Position numbers and translations under genes: made by a program. Positions 8,983-18,406 of a DNA stretch of 64,000 bases are shown in pieces. The notes under the pieces were generated by a model. The model saw only the letters and a list, made by a program, of their open reading frames with translations. It was not told where the DNA came from and ran no database searches. This DNA is from Halopseudomonas xinjiangensis (GTDB lineage Bacteria > Pseudomonadota > Gammaproteobacteria > Pseudomonadales > Pseudomonadaceae), in NCBI GenBank assembly GCA_011050525.1, contig DRFO01000017.1, positions 372,001 through 436,000 on the forward strand, given 5' to 3'. How positions within the stretch are numbered: position 1 is the first letter of the stretch; every line of letters begins with the position of its first letter.

Positions 8983-10035
8983 ATGTTGGAAGAAGATCGC
9001 CTGATTGCCGCAGCTCCGCGGCAACAGGAAGAAATAGTTGATAGGGCCATTCGTCCTTACAGGCTTGCCGATTACATTGGGCAGCCCACCGTGCGCGAGC
9101 AGATGGAACTATTCATCAAGGCTGCCAAAGGCCGGGGCGAAGCGCTTGATCACGTTCTCATATTTGGACCACCAGGTCTGGGCAAGACCACGCTGGCCAA
9201 TATCATTGCCCAGGAGATGGGCGTAAAGATCAAAAGCACCTCCGGTCCAGTGTTGGAGCGCGCTGGTGATCTGGCTGCCATGCTGACCAATCTAGAGGCG
9301 GGCGATGTCCTCTTTGTCGACGAAATTCATCGCCTCTCCCCGGTGGTAGAAGAAATTCTCTATCCAGCGATGGAGGATTATCAGCTCGACATCATGATCG
9401 GCGAAGGCCCGGCAGCGCGTTCAATCAAGCTGGATCTACCCCCGTTCACCCTGGTGGGAGCAACTACCCGGGCCGGTATGCTGACCAACCCGTTGCGTGA
9501 CCGCTTCGGTATAGTGCAGCGCCTAGAGTTCTACGGCGTCGATGATCTGGCGACTATTGTCGGACGATCAGCATCGATTCTCGGGTTGCAGCTTGATCCG
9601 GCAGGTGCGTTGGAAATAGCGCGTCGCTCACGGGGCACTCCGCGCATTGCCAATCGTCTGCTACGACGCGTACGTGATTTTGCGGAGGTCCGCAGTCCAG
9701 GCGCCATCACCCGAGAAGTGGCAGACAAGGCGCTGAATCTGCTTGATGTGGACGAGCAGGGCTTCGATCATATGGACCGACGCCTGTTGTTGACCATGAT
9801 AGACAAGTTCGATGGCGGGCCAGTAGGGGTCGACAGTCTGGCGGCGGCTATCAGTGAAGAGCGGCATACGATAGAAGATGTGCTTGAGCCGTATCTGATA
9901 CAGCAGGGGTTTATCATGCGTACCCCGCGAGGGCGGGTGGTCACCCGGCATGCTTATCTGTATTTTGGCTTGAATCTTCCAGCAAGGATGGAGCAGATGT
10001 CTGCAGACCTATTCGCTCCGGCTGATTTGAAATGA
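8983..10035 (+). CDS. ruvB: Holliday junction branch-migration ATPase RuvB
   Basis: AAA+ hexameric motor that drives branch migration with RuvA. It is 350 residues with Walker [10 protein letters not shown] at residues 62-70, Walker B FVDEIH (D113, E114), sensor 1 GATTRAG, the arginine-finger region PLRDRFG, and a C-terminal winged helix ([13 protein letters not shown]). It ends the ruvCAB set, 66 nt before ybgC. Confidence 0.97.
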   Translation: MLEEDRLIAAAPRQQEEIVDRAIRPYRLADYIGQPTVREQMELFIKAAKGRGEALDHVLIFGPPGLGKTTLANIIAQEMGVKIKSTSGPVLERAGDLAAMLTNLEAGDVLFVDEIHRLSPVVEEILYPAMEDYQLDIMIGEGPAARSIKLDLPPFTLVGATTRAGMLTNPLRDRFGIVQRLEFYGVDDLATIVGRSASILGLQLDPAGALEIARRSRGTPRIANRLLRRVRDFAEVRSPGAITREVADKALNLLDVDEQGFDHMDRRLLLTMIDKFDGGPVGVDSLAAAISEERHTIEDVLEPYLIQQGFIMRTPRGRVVTRHAYLYFGLNLPARMEQMSADLFAPADLK

Positions 10036-10101
10036 CGGAATAAAAATATTTTCGTTTTACCGTGGAATCCCCTATGCAAACGTTCACGTTGGCTCTACAT
10101 T

Positions 10102-10569
10102 ATGCGCGCTGACAGTCCAGGGCCGCCATTCGCGCTACGAGCCCGTGTCTATTTTGAAGATACCGATGCCGGCGGCATCGTCTATTACGTCAATTACCTC
10201 AAATTCATGGAGCGTGCGCGAACCGAAATGGTCCGCTCCTTCGGATTTGATCAAAGTGTGTTACAGCGCGAAAACATCATATTTGTTGTGCATTCTGTGG
10301 CCGCGCGTTATCACGCCCCGGCTCGGCTGGACGATGAACTTGTGATAACCACAGAGGTCCTTGAGCTCAAGCGCGCAAGCGTACGGTTCAGGCAACGGGT
10401 CAAACGGCTCGATGGTGTGTTGTTGTGTGAGGGCGAAGTGTTGGTGGCCTGTGTCAGTGCGGATCGCTACAAACCCCGAATAATTCCGGTTGCTCTAGGC
10501 GAGGCCTTTCGGGCCGCCAGAGCAGAACCCTGTACGGCCGAGCGAGGAGAGGCAAAGAGTGCAAGCTGA
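10102..10569 (+). CDS. ybgC: YbgC-type acyl-CoA thioesterase
   Basis: Hot-dog fold (4HBT) thioesterase of the YbgC family, 155 residues, almost always the first gene of the tol-pal operon. It hydrolyses short-chain or acyl-ACP/CoA thioesters and is linked to phospholipid metabolism at the membrane. The catalytic motif [22 protein letters not shown] (starting near residue 16) holds the conserved Asp. The last 11 nt overlap tolQ, showing co-translation with the Tol complex. Confidence 0.94.
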   Translation: MRADSPGPPFALRARVYFEDTDAGGIVYYVNYLKFMERARTEMVRSFGFDQSVLQRENIIFVVHSVAARYHAPARLDDELVITTEVLELKRASVRFRQRVKRLDGVLLCEGEVLVACVSADRYKPRIIPVALGEAFRAARAEPCTAERGEAKSAS

Positions 10570-11245
10570 TCAAATGTCAATGTGGCACCTGATTGCCAGC
10601 GCCAGTTTACTGGTTCAGTTGGTGATGCTGACCCTGGTGGTTGCTTCGGTAGTGTCCTGGGTAATGATTTTCCAGCGTAGCAAGTCGCTGCGTGCTGCAA
10701 GAAGCGCTCTGGATAGTTTCGAAGACCGTTTCTGGTCCGGCATAGACCTTTCCAAACTCTACCGTCAGGTAACCGGCACCCCCGATGAGAACTCGGGCCT
10801 GGAGCAGATTTTTCGGGCGGGTTTCAAGGAATTTTCCCGCATGCGTCAGCAGACTGGAGTTGATCCGGAAGCTGTGATGGAGGCGGTACAACGTTCCATG
10901 CGCGTGGCTATCTCGCGCGAAGAAGAGAAGCTCGATCAGCACCTGCCCTTTCTTGCGACAGTCGGTTCGACCAGTCCCTATGTTGGTCTGTTCGGTACGG
11001 TGTGGGGAATCATGAACTCGTTCCGCGGCCTCGCAACGGTGCAGCAGGCGACACTGGCAACTGTGGCCCCCGGTATTGCCGAGGCATTGATTGCCACCGC
11101 CATGGGCTTGTTTGCAGCGATACCAGCAGTAATTGCTTACAATCGTTTTTCAGCGAAATCCGAGATGCTGATCAGCCGCTATTACACTTTTGCTGATGAG
11201 TTTTCCAGCATCCTGCACCGTCGTGTGCATGCCAGCGAAGAGTAA
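10559..11245 (+). CDS. tolQ: Tol-Pal system inner-membrane protein TolQ
   Basis: Proton-channel subunit of the TolQRA motor that energises outer-membrane constriction at division. It is 228 residues with three transmembrane helices: ~15-37, and two near residues 140-200 containing [19 protein letters not shown] and [19 protein letters not shown]. The GTG at 10559 is preferred over an ATG 15 nt later because AGGAGAGG precedes it by 8 nt and the extra residues match the length of the Pseudomonas protein. It overlaps ybgC by 11 nt. Confidence 0.95.
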   Translation: MQADQMSMWHLIASASLLVQLVMLTLVVASVVSWVMIFQRSKSLRAARSALDSFEDRFWSGIDLSKLYRQVTGTPDENSGLEQIFRAGFKEFSRMRQQTGVDPEAVMEAVQRSMRVAISREEEKLDQHLPFLATVGSTSPYVGLFGTVWGIMNSFRGLATVQQATLATVAPGIAEALIATAMGLFAAIPAVIAYNRFSAKSEMLISRYYTFADEFSSILHRRVHASEE

Positions 11246-11257
11246 CCGGGAGCCATA

Positions 11258-11704
11258 ATGCAGGTGCAAGGCAGACGCCGTAAACGCAAGCCCGTAGCGG
11301 AGATGAACGTTGTTCCATACATCGACGTCATGCTCGTGTTGCTGGTTATCTTCATGGTCACTGCGCCCATGCTCAATCAGGGCGTAAAGGTCGACTTGCC
11401 TCAGGTCGCCAGTGAAGTGCTTCCCTCGGACAGCAACCAGCAGGTGCTGACGCTGTCCGTGCTCTCCGACGGCACCTATTACTGGAATCTTGGCGAAACG
11501 GTCGATACCGAAAACCAGACTGATTCTGCCGTTTCCCTGGAAGAGATGTCCGAAGGCGTGACCAAGATCATCCGTGCCAAGCCAGACACCCTGGTCTATA
11601 TCCGCGGTGACCAGCAAGCTAACTACGGGGTGGTCGTGACGGCCATGGCAGCCTTGCAGCAGGCTGGTGTTCCCAACGTCGGATTGATTACCGAGGCACC
11701 GTGA
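11258..11704 (+). CDS. tolR: Tol-Pal system protein TolR
   Basis: Partner of TolQ in the proton-driven motor, of the ExbD/TolR family. It is 148 residues: a basic cytoplasmic start (RRRKRKPVAEMN), one transmembrane helix VPYIDVMLVLLVIFMVTAP carrying the conserved proton-responsive Asp, and a periplasmic domain. The stop overlaps the tolA GTG start by 4 nt (GTGA). Confidence 0.95.
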   Translation: MQVQGRRRKRKPVAEMNVVPYIDVMLVLLVIFMVTAPMLNQGVKVDLPQVASEVLPSDSNQQVLTLSVLSDGTYYWNLGETVDTENQTDSAVSLEEMSEGVTKIIRAKPDTLVYIRGDQQANYGVVVTAMAALQQAGVPNVGLITEAP

Positions 11705-12771
11705 ACAGGCGAGAAGACCGGACGCCGGTACCAGTAACAGGGCTTTATGCAGCGCCGGTGCTCAAGGCAGTGGCGTTGCATTTGCTGGTCGCCATCATGC
11801 TGTTCGTCTCCTTTACGTCTGCGCCGGAGTTTGAGCCGGCCAGACCTATCGTACAGGCGACACTGGTTCAGTTAGACTCTCAGAGCCCGGCCACTACGCC
11901 TACGGACCAGCGCATTGCGGGTGAGGCTGCGCGCACAGCGGCTCCGACCCATGAAGCCGAAGAGCTGGAGAGGCAGGCGCAGAAACAGGAAGAGGAGCAG
12001 GAAGCAACCAGCCGCGCCGAAGCAGCCGAAGCGGCAGCAGCTGCCGCCGCCAGTCAGGCAGAGAGAGAAAAGCAGGCGGCCGCAGCCCGGTCGGCGGCCG
12101 AACAGGCCGCCAAGGAGCAGGCTGCCGAAGAGCTGAAGCGTAAAGCCGACGCGGCCCGTAAAAAAGCCGCGGAAGAAGCTCAGAAGAAAGCCGCCGAAGC
12201 GGAAGCCGCAAAGAACAAGGCTGCCGACGAAGCGAAGAACAAGGCGGCGGAAGAAGCCAAGCGCAAGGCGGCTGAAGCCGCAAAGGCCAAAGCTGCAGAG
12301 GACGCCAAGCGTAAGGCGGCGGCAGAGGCTCAAAAGAAAGCCGAAGCAGACCGGGTGGCCAAGCAGAAGCGTGAACAGGAAGAGGCCCGCGCCAAGGCGC
12401 TGGCTGAGTTATTGGCCGATGAGGCTGCCTATCAGCAGGCGCCGGCCGATAACATGGGCGACCAGGTAGCCGCTAGCTATGATGATCTGATTCGGCGCTA
12501 CGTGAGCCAGCAATGGAGACGACCGCCCACAGCGCGAAATGGCATGGTAGTGGAAGTCAGGATCAGCATGTTGCCTACGGGCCAGATTACCGATGTGGTC
12601 GTAAGCCGATCCAGCGGAGACCCGGGATTCGATCAGTCGGCTGTTCAGGCTGTGCGAAATGTAGGACGCATCCCGGAAATGCAGCAGTTATCGCGCGATG
12701 ATCCAGCAACGTTCGATCGCAGGTACCGTCAACGTACATTGCGCTTCAAGCCAGAGGATTTGTCATTTTGA
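11701..12771 (+). CDS. tolA: Tol-Pal system protein TolA
   Basis: Periplasm-spanning link between the TolQR motor and TolB/Pal. It is 356 residues from a GTG start. Domain I is a single N-terminal transmembrane helix ([15 protein letters not shown]). Domain II is a long helical stretch, about residues 80-240, almost entirely Ala, Lys and Glu with repeated [13 protein letters not shown]-type heptads. Domain III is the C-terminal globular part from ~[20 protein letters not shown]. The skewed codon content of domain II makes long spurious frames on the other strand. Confidence 0.94.
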   Translation: MNRREDRTPVPVTGLYAAPVLKAVALHLLVAIMLFVSFTSAPEFEPARPIVQATLVQLDSQSPATTPTDQRIAGEAARTAAPTHEAEELERQAQKQEEEQEATSRAEAAEAAAAAAASQAEREKQAAAARSAAEQAAKEQAAEELKRKADAARKKAAEEAQKKAAEAEAAKNKAADEAKNKAAEEAKRKAAEAAKAKAAEDAKRKAAAEAQKKAEADRVAKQKREQEEARAKALAELLADEAAYQQAPADNMGDQVAASYDDLIRRYVSQQWRRPPTARNGMVVEVRISMLPTGQITDVVVSRSSGDPGFDQSAVQAVRNVGRIPEMQQLSRDDPATFDRRYRQRTLRFKPEDLSF

Positions 12772-14081
12772 TTAAATTATCGAAAGTATCGAGATTATGG
12801 ATTGCCGCTGTAGGCCTGCTGTTTGTCAGCCAGGCGGCGCTGGCGCAGGATGCGATTGAAATTACACGGGGCAGCGACAAGGCTACGCCTATAGCCGTAG
12901 TTCCCTTTGGCTGGCAGGGCACCAGCCCCTTGCCCGAAGACCTCTCCGAGATCACGGCCAATGATTTGCGTAATAGCGGCATGTTCAGCCCATTCGCACG
13001 GGAAAACATGCTCAGCTATCCGACCCGGGCCAGCGAGATTTTCCCTCGAGACTGGCGCGTGCTGGGTGTCGAATACGTTGTGGCCGGAATGATAACCAGC
13101 CCGTCGGCGGATCGCTTCGAGATCCAATACAGTCTCTACAATGTGGCGCGCGAAGAAGTATTGATGTCCAAGACCGTCAGCGGTACGCAGAGCCAGTTGC
13201 GTGACATGGCTCACCACGTCAGCGACGAGGTTTTCGAGGAAATTACCGGAATCAAGGGCGCTTTCAATACCAAGCTTCTCTATGTGGCGGCAGAACGCTT
13301 TTCTGTCGATAACACCCGTTTCACGCTTCAGCGTTCCGACTATGATGGCGCCCGCGGTGTGACCTTGCTGCAGTCTCGCGAGCCTATCCTGACCCCTTCC
13401 TACGCGCCTGACGGCCAGCGGATCGCCTATGTCTCGTTCGAATCCCGACGGCCTGAGATCTTTATTCATTACGTGCAAACCGGTCGGCGTGAGCGCATAA
13501 CCAGTTTCGAAGGCCTGAACGGCGCGCCGGCATGGTCGCCTGATGGGGGACGGCTGGCATTCGTGCTTTCGCGGGACGGTAACCCCGAGATCTATGTGAT
13601 GGATCTGGCCAGCAAGCAGATGCGTCGCATCACCAATCATTTTGCGATCGACACCGAGCCGACCTGGATGGATGACAACACGCTTGTTTTCACCTCCGAT
13701 CGTGGCGGCCGGCCCCAGATCTACAAGCAGGATATAAACGGCGGGTCAGCCGAGCGGCTGACCTTTGTGGGCAACTATAATGCCAACCCCAAGCTTTCAG
13801 CGGACGGCCAGACGATGGTCATGGTTCACCGCCAGGATGGGTACCGTAATTTTCACATTGCCACTCAAGACCTCAGACGTGGCAATTTGAGGGTTTTAAC
13901 AGAAACGTCATTGGATGAGTCACCCACTGTCGCACCCAACGGCACTATGTTAATTTATGCTACCCGTCAACAGGGACGGGGCGTTCTCATGCTGGTTTCC
14001 ACCAACGGTCGTGCGCGGTCGGTAATACCGACTCAGTTCACCGACCTGCGCGTACCATCATGGAGCCCATACCTGCCTTAG
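12768..14081 (+). CDS. tolB: Tol-Pal system beta-propeller protein TolB
   Basis: Periplasmic protein that binds Pal and TolA during outer-membrane constriction. It is 437 residues: signal peptide with cleavage near ALA-QDA at 26, N-terminal two-layer domain, then a six-bladed propeller with repeats such as [27 protein letters not shown] and [12 protein letters not shown]. The start must be the TTG at 12768, which overlaps the tolA stop (TTGA); no in-frame ATG or GTG would keep the signal peptide, and AGAGGA lies ~10 nt before it. Confidence 0.94.
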   Translation: MIKLSKVSRLWIAAVGLLFVSQAALAQDAIEITRGSDKATPIAVVPFGWQGTSPLPEDLSEITANDLRNSGMFSPFARENMLSYPTRASEIFPRDWRVLGVEYVVAGMITSPSADRFEIQYSLYNVAREEVLMSKTVSGTQSQLRDMAHHVSDEVFEEITGIKGAFNTKLLYVAAERFSVDNTRFTLQRSDYDGARGVTLLQSREPILTPSYAPDGQRIAYVSFESRRPEIFIHYVQTGRRERITSFEGLNGAPAWSPDGGRLAFVLSRDGNPEIYVMDLASKQMRRITNHFAIDTEPTWMDDNTLVFTSDRGGRPQIYKQDINGGSAERLTFVGNYNANPKLSADGQTMVMVHRQDGYRNFHIATQDLRRGNLRVLTETSLDESPTVAPNGTMLIYATRQQGRGVLMLVSTNGRARSVIPTQFTDLRVPSWSPYLP

Positions 14082-14126
14082 GGTGCACCAACACAAAACC
14101 ACATGGGGTTTTTCAGGAGTTTTATG

Positions 14127-14630
14127 ATGCAAGTTATCAAGTTCGGCAAGTTCGCAGCTCTGGTTGTAGCTTTCGGCGTTGTAGTAGGTTGTTCCTCCAA
14201 AGGTGGCGATGCATCTGGCACTGGCGCGGTTGATCCGAACGCCGGTTACACCAGCACTGCACCCGCTTCCACCGGCAATGACATGAGCAGTGAAGAAGCG
14301 GCTCTGCGCGCTATCACTACTTTCTACTTTGAGCTCGACAGTGCCGAACTGAAGCAGGAAGCCATGCGCGCTCTGGACGTTCACGCCCAGGATCTGAAAC
14401 AAGCGGGTAACCGTGTAGTGCTCGAAGGTCACACTGACGAGCGCGGCACACGCGAGTACAACCTTGCCCTGGGCGAGCGTCGTTCAGCTGCCGTTCAGCG
14501 TTATCTGGTTCTGCAGGGCGTTTCTCCTGCCCAGTTGGAACTGGTCTCCTACGGCGAAGAGAAGCCGGCTGCCATGGGTTCAAGCGAAGAAGCTTGGGCA
14601 CAGAACCGTCGCGTAGAACTGCGTAAGTAA
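14127..14630 (+). CDS. pal: peptidoglycan-associated lipoprotein Pal (OprL)
   Basis: Outer-membrane lipoprotein that anchors the envelope to peptidoglycan and binds TolB. From the ATG at 14127 it is 167 residues: signal peptide ending in the lipobox VVGC followed by SSKGGDASG, then an OmpA-like domain with the peptidoglycan-binding signature [22 protein letters not shown] lies 7 nt before this ATG; an ATG 3 nt upstream is also possible. The length matches P. aeruginosa OprL. It sits 45 nt after tolB. Confidence 0.96.
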   Translation: MQVIKFGKFAALVVAFGVVVGCSSKGGDASGTGAVDPNAGYTSTAPASTGNDMSSEEAALRAITTFYFELDSAELKQEAMRALDVHAQDLKQAGNRVVLEGHTDERGTREYNLALGERRSAAVQRYLVLQGVSPAQLELVSYGEEKPAAMGSSEEAWAQNRRVELRK

Positions 14631-14638
14631 GAGGTCTC

Positions 14639-15439
14639 ATGAAAGGTTACAGGGGTGTAGTAATAGCTTGTATGTTCTGGCCGCTAGCGGCCATGGCTCA
14701 GGCCCCAATCGTTGACGGCAGCTCGGGCACTCCCCGTGCTCCCCAGTCGACAGCCCCTGTACCTCAGCAGATCGGGGCTGGTCTCTCCATGGAGGGCCAG
14801 CTCATGCAGCAGATGTATCAGTTGCAGCAAGAGGTTTCGATGCTGCGTGGCCTGCTTGAAGAGCAGGAACACAAGATTGAACTGATGGAGCGGGATCAGT
14901 TGGAGCGATACCAGGATCTGGACCGTCGCCTCTCTTCTGGAACCGTTGATTCATCGGCTGCACCGGAGCGTCCGCCTGCGGACGCGTCGGCTTCCGATGC
15001 GCCCATCGATGCACAGGCCATCGTCCAGCCTCCTTCTTCCAATGATCAGGCCCAGCCGGATCCGGAGCGGGAAAAGCTGTTGTATGATGCGGCCTTTGAT
15101 TTGGTAAAGAACCGCGACTTCGAAAAGGCCGTTATGGCTTTTACCGCTTTCGTGCGGCGGTATCCCAATAGCGAATATGCGGGCAACGCCCAGTACTGGC
15201 TAGGTGAGGTGCATCTTGTCGAGGCGGATCTGGAATCGGCTGGTCGCGCTTTTGCGCAGGTCGTGAGCAATTATCCAGGCCATCGCAAAGAGGCCGATGC
15301 GCTGTACAAGCTGGCTGATGTCGAGCGCCGGTTAGGCAATAATCAGAAAGCCCTACAACTGTATCAGGAAGTGCTTTCCAAGCACCCTGACTCGTCTGCC
15401 GCGCAGTTGGCGAGACGCGATATGGACAACCTTAGCTAG
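14639..15439 (+). CDS. cpoB: cell-division coordinator CpoB (YbgF)
   Basis: Periplasmic TPR protein that couples Tol-Pal constriction to peptidoglycan synthesis. It is 266 residues: signal peptide (cleavage near AMA-QAP at ~21), a coiled-coil trimerisation region at ~58-100 (QLQQEVSMLRGLLEEQEHK), a Pro/Ala-rich linker, and C-terminal TPRs from ~140 (YDAAFDLVKNRDFEKAV). It is the last gene of the ybgC-tolQRAB-pal-cpoB operon, 8 nt after pal. Confidence 0.95.
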   Translation: MKGYRGVVIACMFWPLAAMAQAPIVDGSSGTPRAPQSTAPVPQQIGAGLSMEGQLMQQMYQLQQEVSMLRGLLEEQEHKIELMERDQLERYQDLDRRLSSGTVDSSAAPERPPADASASDAPIDAQAIVQPPSSNDQAQPDPEREKLLYDAAFDLVKNRDFEKAVMAFTAFVRRYPNSEYAGNAQYWLGEVHLVEADLESAGRAFAQVVSNYPGHRKEADALYKLADVERRLGNNQKALQLYQEVLSKHPDSSAAQLARRDMDNLS

Positions 15440-15590
15440 TTTGCGTCCTGTTTTTCCCTTCTGGCTCGGCTACACTACCCGCTTTTGAATCTGTAGCCGT
15501 TGACCGTTCTGATGTGCCGATTAGTCGTCAGACCTCTCCTGGCTACCGCAAGGGCCTCTGCCTGTTCAGTAGTTCAGCCCAGGAAAATCC

Positions 15591-16250
15591 ATGTCTGATA
15601 TGTCTGCTTCTTCTCTCCGGATCACGGAGATTTTCTATTCCATCCAGGGCGAAAGCCGTACATTAGGGATGCCGACTGTCTTCGTGCGCCTTACTGGTTG
15701 TCCGTTGCGTTGCCAATACTGTGATACGGCCTATGCATTTAGTGGGGGAGAAGTCATCTCGCTCGCGAGCATTCTCGGCCAGGTCGCCAAGTTCTCCCCT
15801 CAATACGTCTGCGTAACGGGAGGCGAGCCGCTTGCGCAACCCAATTGCCTACCGTTGCTACAGCTGCTCTGCGACGCCGGTTACGAGGTGTCCCTGGAAA
15901 CCAGTGGAGCGCTGGACGTGTCGGAGGTGGATTCACGGGTTAGTCGGGTTGTAGACCTGAAAACGCCGGGTTCTCTGGAAGTACACCGCAATCTGTACTC
16001 GAATCTCGAATTCCTCGGCCAGCACGATCAGGTCAAGTTCGTGTTATGCAACCGGGAGGATTACGACTGGGCACGCTTTCAGGTGAGTCAGTACGGGTTG
16101 ACCAGGCGGGTGGGGGAGGTACTGTTTTCACCAAGTCATGGCCAGCTCTCCGGCCGTGAGCTCGCGGAATGGATAGTGCAGGATAATCTGCCGGTAAGGT
16201 TCCAGCTGCAGTTGCATAAATATTTGTGGAACGACGAACCGGGGCATTGA
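15591..16250 (+). CDS. queE: 7-carboxy-7-deazaguanine synthase QueE
   Basis: Radical-SAM enzyme that converts CPH4 to CDG in preQ0/queuosine synthesis. It is 219 residues. The cluster cysteines are C37, C41 and C44 (CPLRCQYC), with TGGEPL as the SAM-binding motif. AGGAAAA precedes the ATG. It lies 1 nt upstream of queC, the next pathway step but one. About 150 bp separates it from cpoB; I see no distinct element there beyond a likely promoter. Confidence 0.96.
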   Translation: MSDMSASSLRITEIFYSIQGESRTLGMPTVFVRLTGCPLRCQYCDTAYAFSGGEVISLASILGQVAKFSPQYVCVTGGEPLAQPNCLPLLQLLCDAGYEVSLETSGALDVSEVDSRVSRVVDLKTPGSLEVHRNLYSNLEFLGQHDQVKFVLCNREDYDWARFQVSQYGLTRRVGEVLFSPSHGQLSGRELAEWIVQDNLPVRFQLQLHKYLWNDEPGH

Positions 16251-16251
16251 G

Positions 16252-16935
16252 ATGAACAAGTCGATGAAACCCAAGGCGGTTATTCTGCTTTCCGGAGGTC
16301 TGGACTCGGCAACGGTCCTGGCCCTTGCGCAGGCGCAGGGCTACGAATGCTACGCGATGAGCTTTGACTATGGGCAGCGTCACAGGTCCGAGCTGGCTGC
16401 CGCCTCAAGGCTAGCCAGCTCGGCAGGCGTAGCTGATTACAAGGTGATAAAACTGGACCTGGACGGCATCGGTGGGTCAGCGCTGACCGACGACAGCATA
16501 GCCGTGCCCGAGACGCTGGAGGCCGGAATCCCGCTTACCTATGTGCCGGCCCGCAACACGGTATTTTTAGCGTTGGCGCTGGGCTGGGCTGAAGTGCTTG
16601 GGGCAGGGGATCTGTTCATCGGCGTGAACGCCGTGGATTACTCTGGCTATCCGGATTGCCGGCCTGAATTTATCGTGGCCTTTGAGCGACTGGCAAATCT
16701 TGCCACCCGGACTGGGGTGGAGGGTACCGGCTTCAGGATCAGGGCGCCGCTGCAGAACATGACCAAGGGGGAGATCATTCAAAGCGGTTACCAGCTAGGC
16801 GTGGACTACAGTCAGACAGTCTCCTGCTACCAGGCAGACTCCTCCGGGGCAGCTTGTGGGCGCTGCGATAGTTGCCGATTGCGCGCAGCGGGTTTCGCTA
16901 CAGCGGGTGTGGTTGATCCCACACGCTACGTCTAA
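16252..16935 (+). CDS. queC: 7-cyano-7-deazaguanine synthase QueC
   Basis: ATP-dependent enzyme that makes preQ0 from CDG and ammonia. It is 227 residues with the PP-loop SGGLDS at 14-19 and a zinc site near the C-terminus ([18 protein letters not shown]). It is translationally coupled to queE (1-nt gap). One client of the queuosine pathway, tRNA-Asp(GTC), is encoded later in this window at 50360. Confidence 0.96.
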   Translation: MNKSMKPKAVILLSGGLDSATVLALAQAQGYECYAMSFDYGQRHRSELAAASRLASSAGVADYKVIKLDLDGIGGSALTDDSIAVPETLEAGIPLTYVPARNTVFLALALGWAEVLGAGDLFIGVNAVDYSGYPDCRPEFIVAFERLANLATRTGVEGTGFRIRAPLQNMTKGEIIQSGYQLGVDYSQTVSCYQADSSGAACGRCDSCRLRAAGFATAGVVDPTRYV

Positions 16936-16950
16936 GAGGCTAAAAAATTC

Positions 16951-16978
16951 TTGAGTTTTGCTGCTAAATCAGTACTAT
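16951..16978 (+). promoter_or_regulatory. sigma-70 promoter of tRNA-Lys
   Basis: TTGAGT at 16951-16956, a 16-nt spacer, and TACTAT at 16973-16978. Transcription would start about 5-7 nt before the tRNA. Confidence 0.7.
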
Positions 16979-16990
16979 AGCGCGCGTTGC

Positions 16991-17066
16991 GGGTCGTTAG
17001 CTCAGTTGGTAGAGCAGTTGGCTTTTAACCAATTGGTCGTAGGTTCGAATCCTACACGACCCACCA
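16991..17066 (+). tRNA. tRNA-Lys (anticodon TTT)
   Basis: A 76-nt cloverleaf with acceptor GGGTCGT paired to ACGACCC, encoded CCA, anticodon loop CTTTTAA (TTT at 17024-17026) and T-loop TTCGAAT. The tRNA-Lys next to queC in P. aeruginosa is a known integration hotspot for large genomic islands (pKLC102/PAPI type). Here it is followed by the stress-gene block, but no second copy of its 3' end and no integrase are visible before nadA. Confidence 0.98.
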
Positions 17067-17087
17067 TTTAATGCCTTGCTGGCGTTA

Positions 17088-17115
17088 GATAAGGGCGGTT
17101 CTGCCCGCCCTTATC
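17088..17115. terminator. hairpin between tRNA-Lys and the hemerythrin gene
   Basis: An 11-bp perfect stem GATAAGGGCGG / CCGCCCTTATC with a 6-nt loop. It lies between converging transcripts (tRNA-Lys rightward, hemerythrin leftward) and probably terminates both, although no long T-run follows on either side. Confidence 0.6.
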
Positions 17116-17136
17116 GGTTGCTTACCGGTTTAGCTG

Positions 17137-17595
17137 TTATTTATTTGCAGCCTTCAGCGATTTCTTCTTGGCAGCCATCTGCTCTCCGAGCACGTTTAGC
17201 TCATCTTTGCTGAGAAGTTCGGCCGCTTCGGTAAACATTTCACTTTCCTCTTCCTCAATGTGATGCTCCAGTAGTTCTTTCAGGACTTTCACTCGTCCCG
17301 AGAACTGCAGCGTGCCGGGATCGGTTGTTAGCAGGTCCGGCAGCACTAGCGCCTCCACCGCCCTATGCTCTTCAATGGCCTCATGGTACATCTTGGTTTC
17401 GGACTTGCTGCCAGCCTGCTTGTATGCCGGGTAAAAATCCTCTTCTTCGATAGTGGTGTGGATTTTCAGTTCTGTCTCGATCTGGGATAGAAGTTCGGTG
17501 CGCTTTTTGACGGCGCGCTCAGTGGTGTCGGTAATGTCCTCGAGCAGCTTCAGCACCTTTTGATGGTCTTCTTTAAGCATGTCAATTGCGTTCAT
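17137..17595 (-). CDS. hemerythrin-like HHE-domain protein
   Basis: A 152-residue helical-bundle protein with the HHE cation-binding pattern: KEDHQKVLKLLE, LKIHTTIEEEDFYP, EAIEEHRAVEALVL and LLEHHIEEEESEMF provide the His and Glu ligands of a diiron site. Such proteins sense or handle O2, NO or iron. The tail is lysine-rich (AAKKKSLKAANK). GAGGA lies 7 nt before the ATG at 17595. It is the last of three leftward genes beginning at 19576 (70 nt after the ferritin-like gene). Confidence 0.85.
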   Translation of the reverse strand: MNAIDMLKEDHQKVLKLLEDITDTTERAVKKRTELLSQIETELKIHTTIEEEDFYPAYKQAGSKSETKMYHEAIEEHRAVEALVLPDLLTTDPGTLQFSGRVKVLKELLEHHIEEEESEMFTEAAELLSKDELNVLGEQMAAKKKSLKAANK

Positions 17596-17665
17596 CACTT
17601 ATTCCTCTCTTTGGTCTGGTCAATCACGGGCTATTTTTGCCTTGGCAAGAGGCCTTTTCGGGTGC

Positions 17666-18397
17666 TCAGGAAAGCTGTTTTAGCTGGTCCTGGCGCATCA
17701 GGCTCTTGATCGTAGCCAGATGCTTTTCCTCCTGAGCAAAGGCTTTTTCAAAGGCTTTCGCAATGTCCTTCTGGCCAGCACTTTCGGCCATTTCGATCAA
17801 TAGTTCCCAGGCGGCGTTATCTGCCAGTTCCACGGTCAACAAGGCATTCATTCCATGGGAAATGTTCGTCCGGGGGTCGGTCAGCACCTGCATTACACCC
17901 AGTGCAATCACGCCCGCAACGTCCGCCGAAGGGGTAACGGCAGTTGGATCGGCACCGAGTTTTTCCACGGCCCAGACCAACAGATGGAAGTGTTCTTCTT
18001 CTTCATTTCGAATCTTTTGAAGCGTTGCGAGCAGGTCAGGATCGGCTCCTTTTCCGGTATCGAGTGCTTGGACCTTGGCGATCATCGCCTCGTATAAACG
18101 CACGCCCGTACGTTCGTAAGCCAGGCGCTCACCGAGCTTGTCGATCAGTACCTCGGGGTTCTTGCCCATCATCTTTTCAAAGGTGCTTTTCAGCATACCC
18201 TTAGCTGAGCCTGGAACCGGGACGGATCCGACGCGCCCAGCCTCGCCGGCCATTTCCCGGCGAGCATTCATCAGATCAGACGCATTGCCCGGGACGTCTG
18301 CGCTGTAGCGTTTGACTATTTCCACCATGGTTTTGGTGTCTTTGGGGGACATCTGCGCCCCGGTCATGTTGTGGCCTAATTTCGCTGAGTTCGCCAT
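17666..18397 (-). CDS. ferritin-like diiron protein
   Basis: A 243-residue soluble protein with a four-helix ferritin-like core. Candidate diiron ligands are in LGERLAYERTGVRLYEAM, IRNEEEEHFHLLVWAVE, ELADNAAWELLIEMAE and AQEEKHLATIKSLM, i.e. two E and two ExxH-type pairs. The first ~70 residues are polar and contain DTKTMVEIVKRYSADVP. The exact enzymatic role is unknown; iron storage, ferroxidase or rubrerythrin-like peroxide reduction are all possible. It lies 9 nt from the stop of the upstream gene, so they share a transcript. Confidence 0.75.
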   Translation of the reverse strand: MANSAKLGHNMTGAQMSPKDTKTMVEIVKRYSADVPGNASDLMNARREMAGEAGRVGSVPVPGSAKGMLKSTFEKMMGKNPEVLIDKLGERLAYERTGVRLYEAMIAKVQALDTGKGADPDLLATLQKIRNEEEEHFHLLVWAVEKLGADPTAVTPSADVAGVIALGVMQVLTDPRTNISHGMNALLTVELADNAAWELLIEMAESAGQKDIAKAFEKAFAQEEKHLATIKSLMRQDQLKQLS

Positions 18398-18406
18398 GGG
18401 GGTCTC

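Noticed and set aside
11872-12333. Leu/Arg/Phe-rich frames antisense to tolA
   Set aside because: Produced by the Ala/Lys/Glu repeat of TolA domain II; composition is absurd for a real protein.
12795-13640. 281-codon minus-strand frame antisense to tolB
   Set aside because: Overlaps the propeller-coding part of tolB and has no domain or upstream signals.
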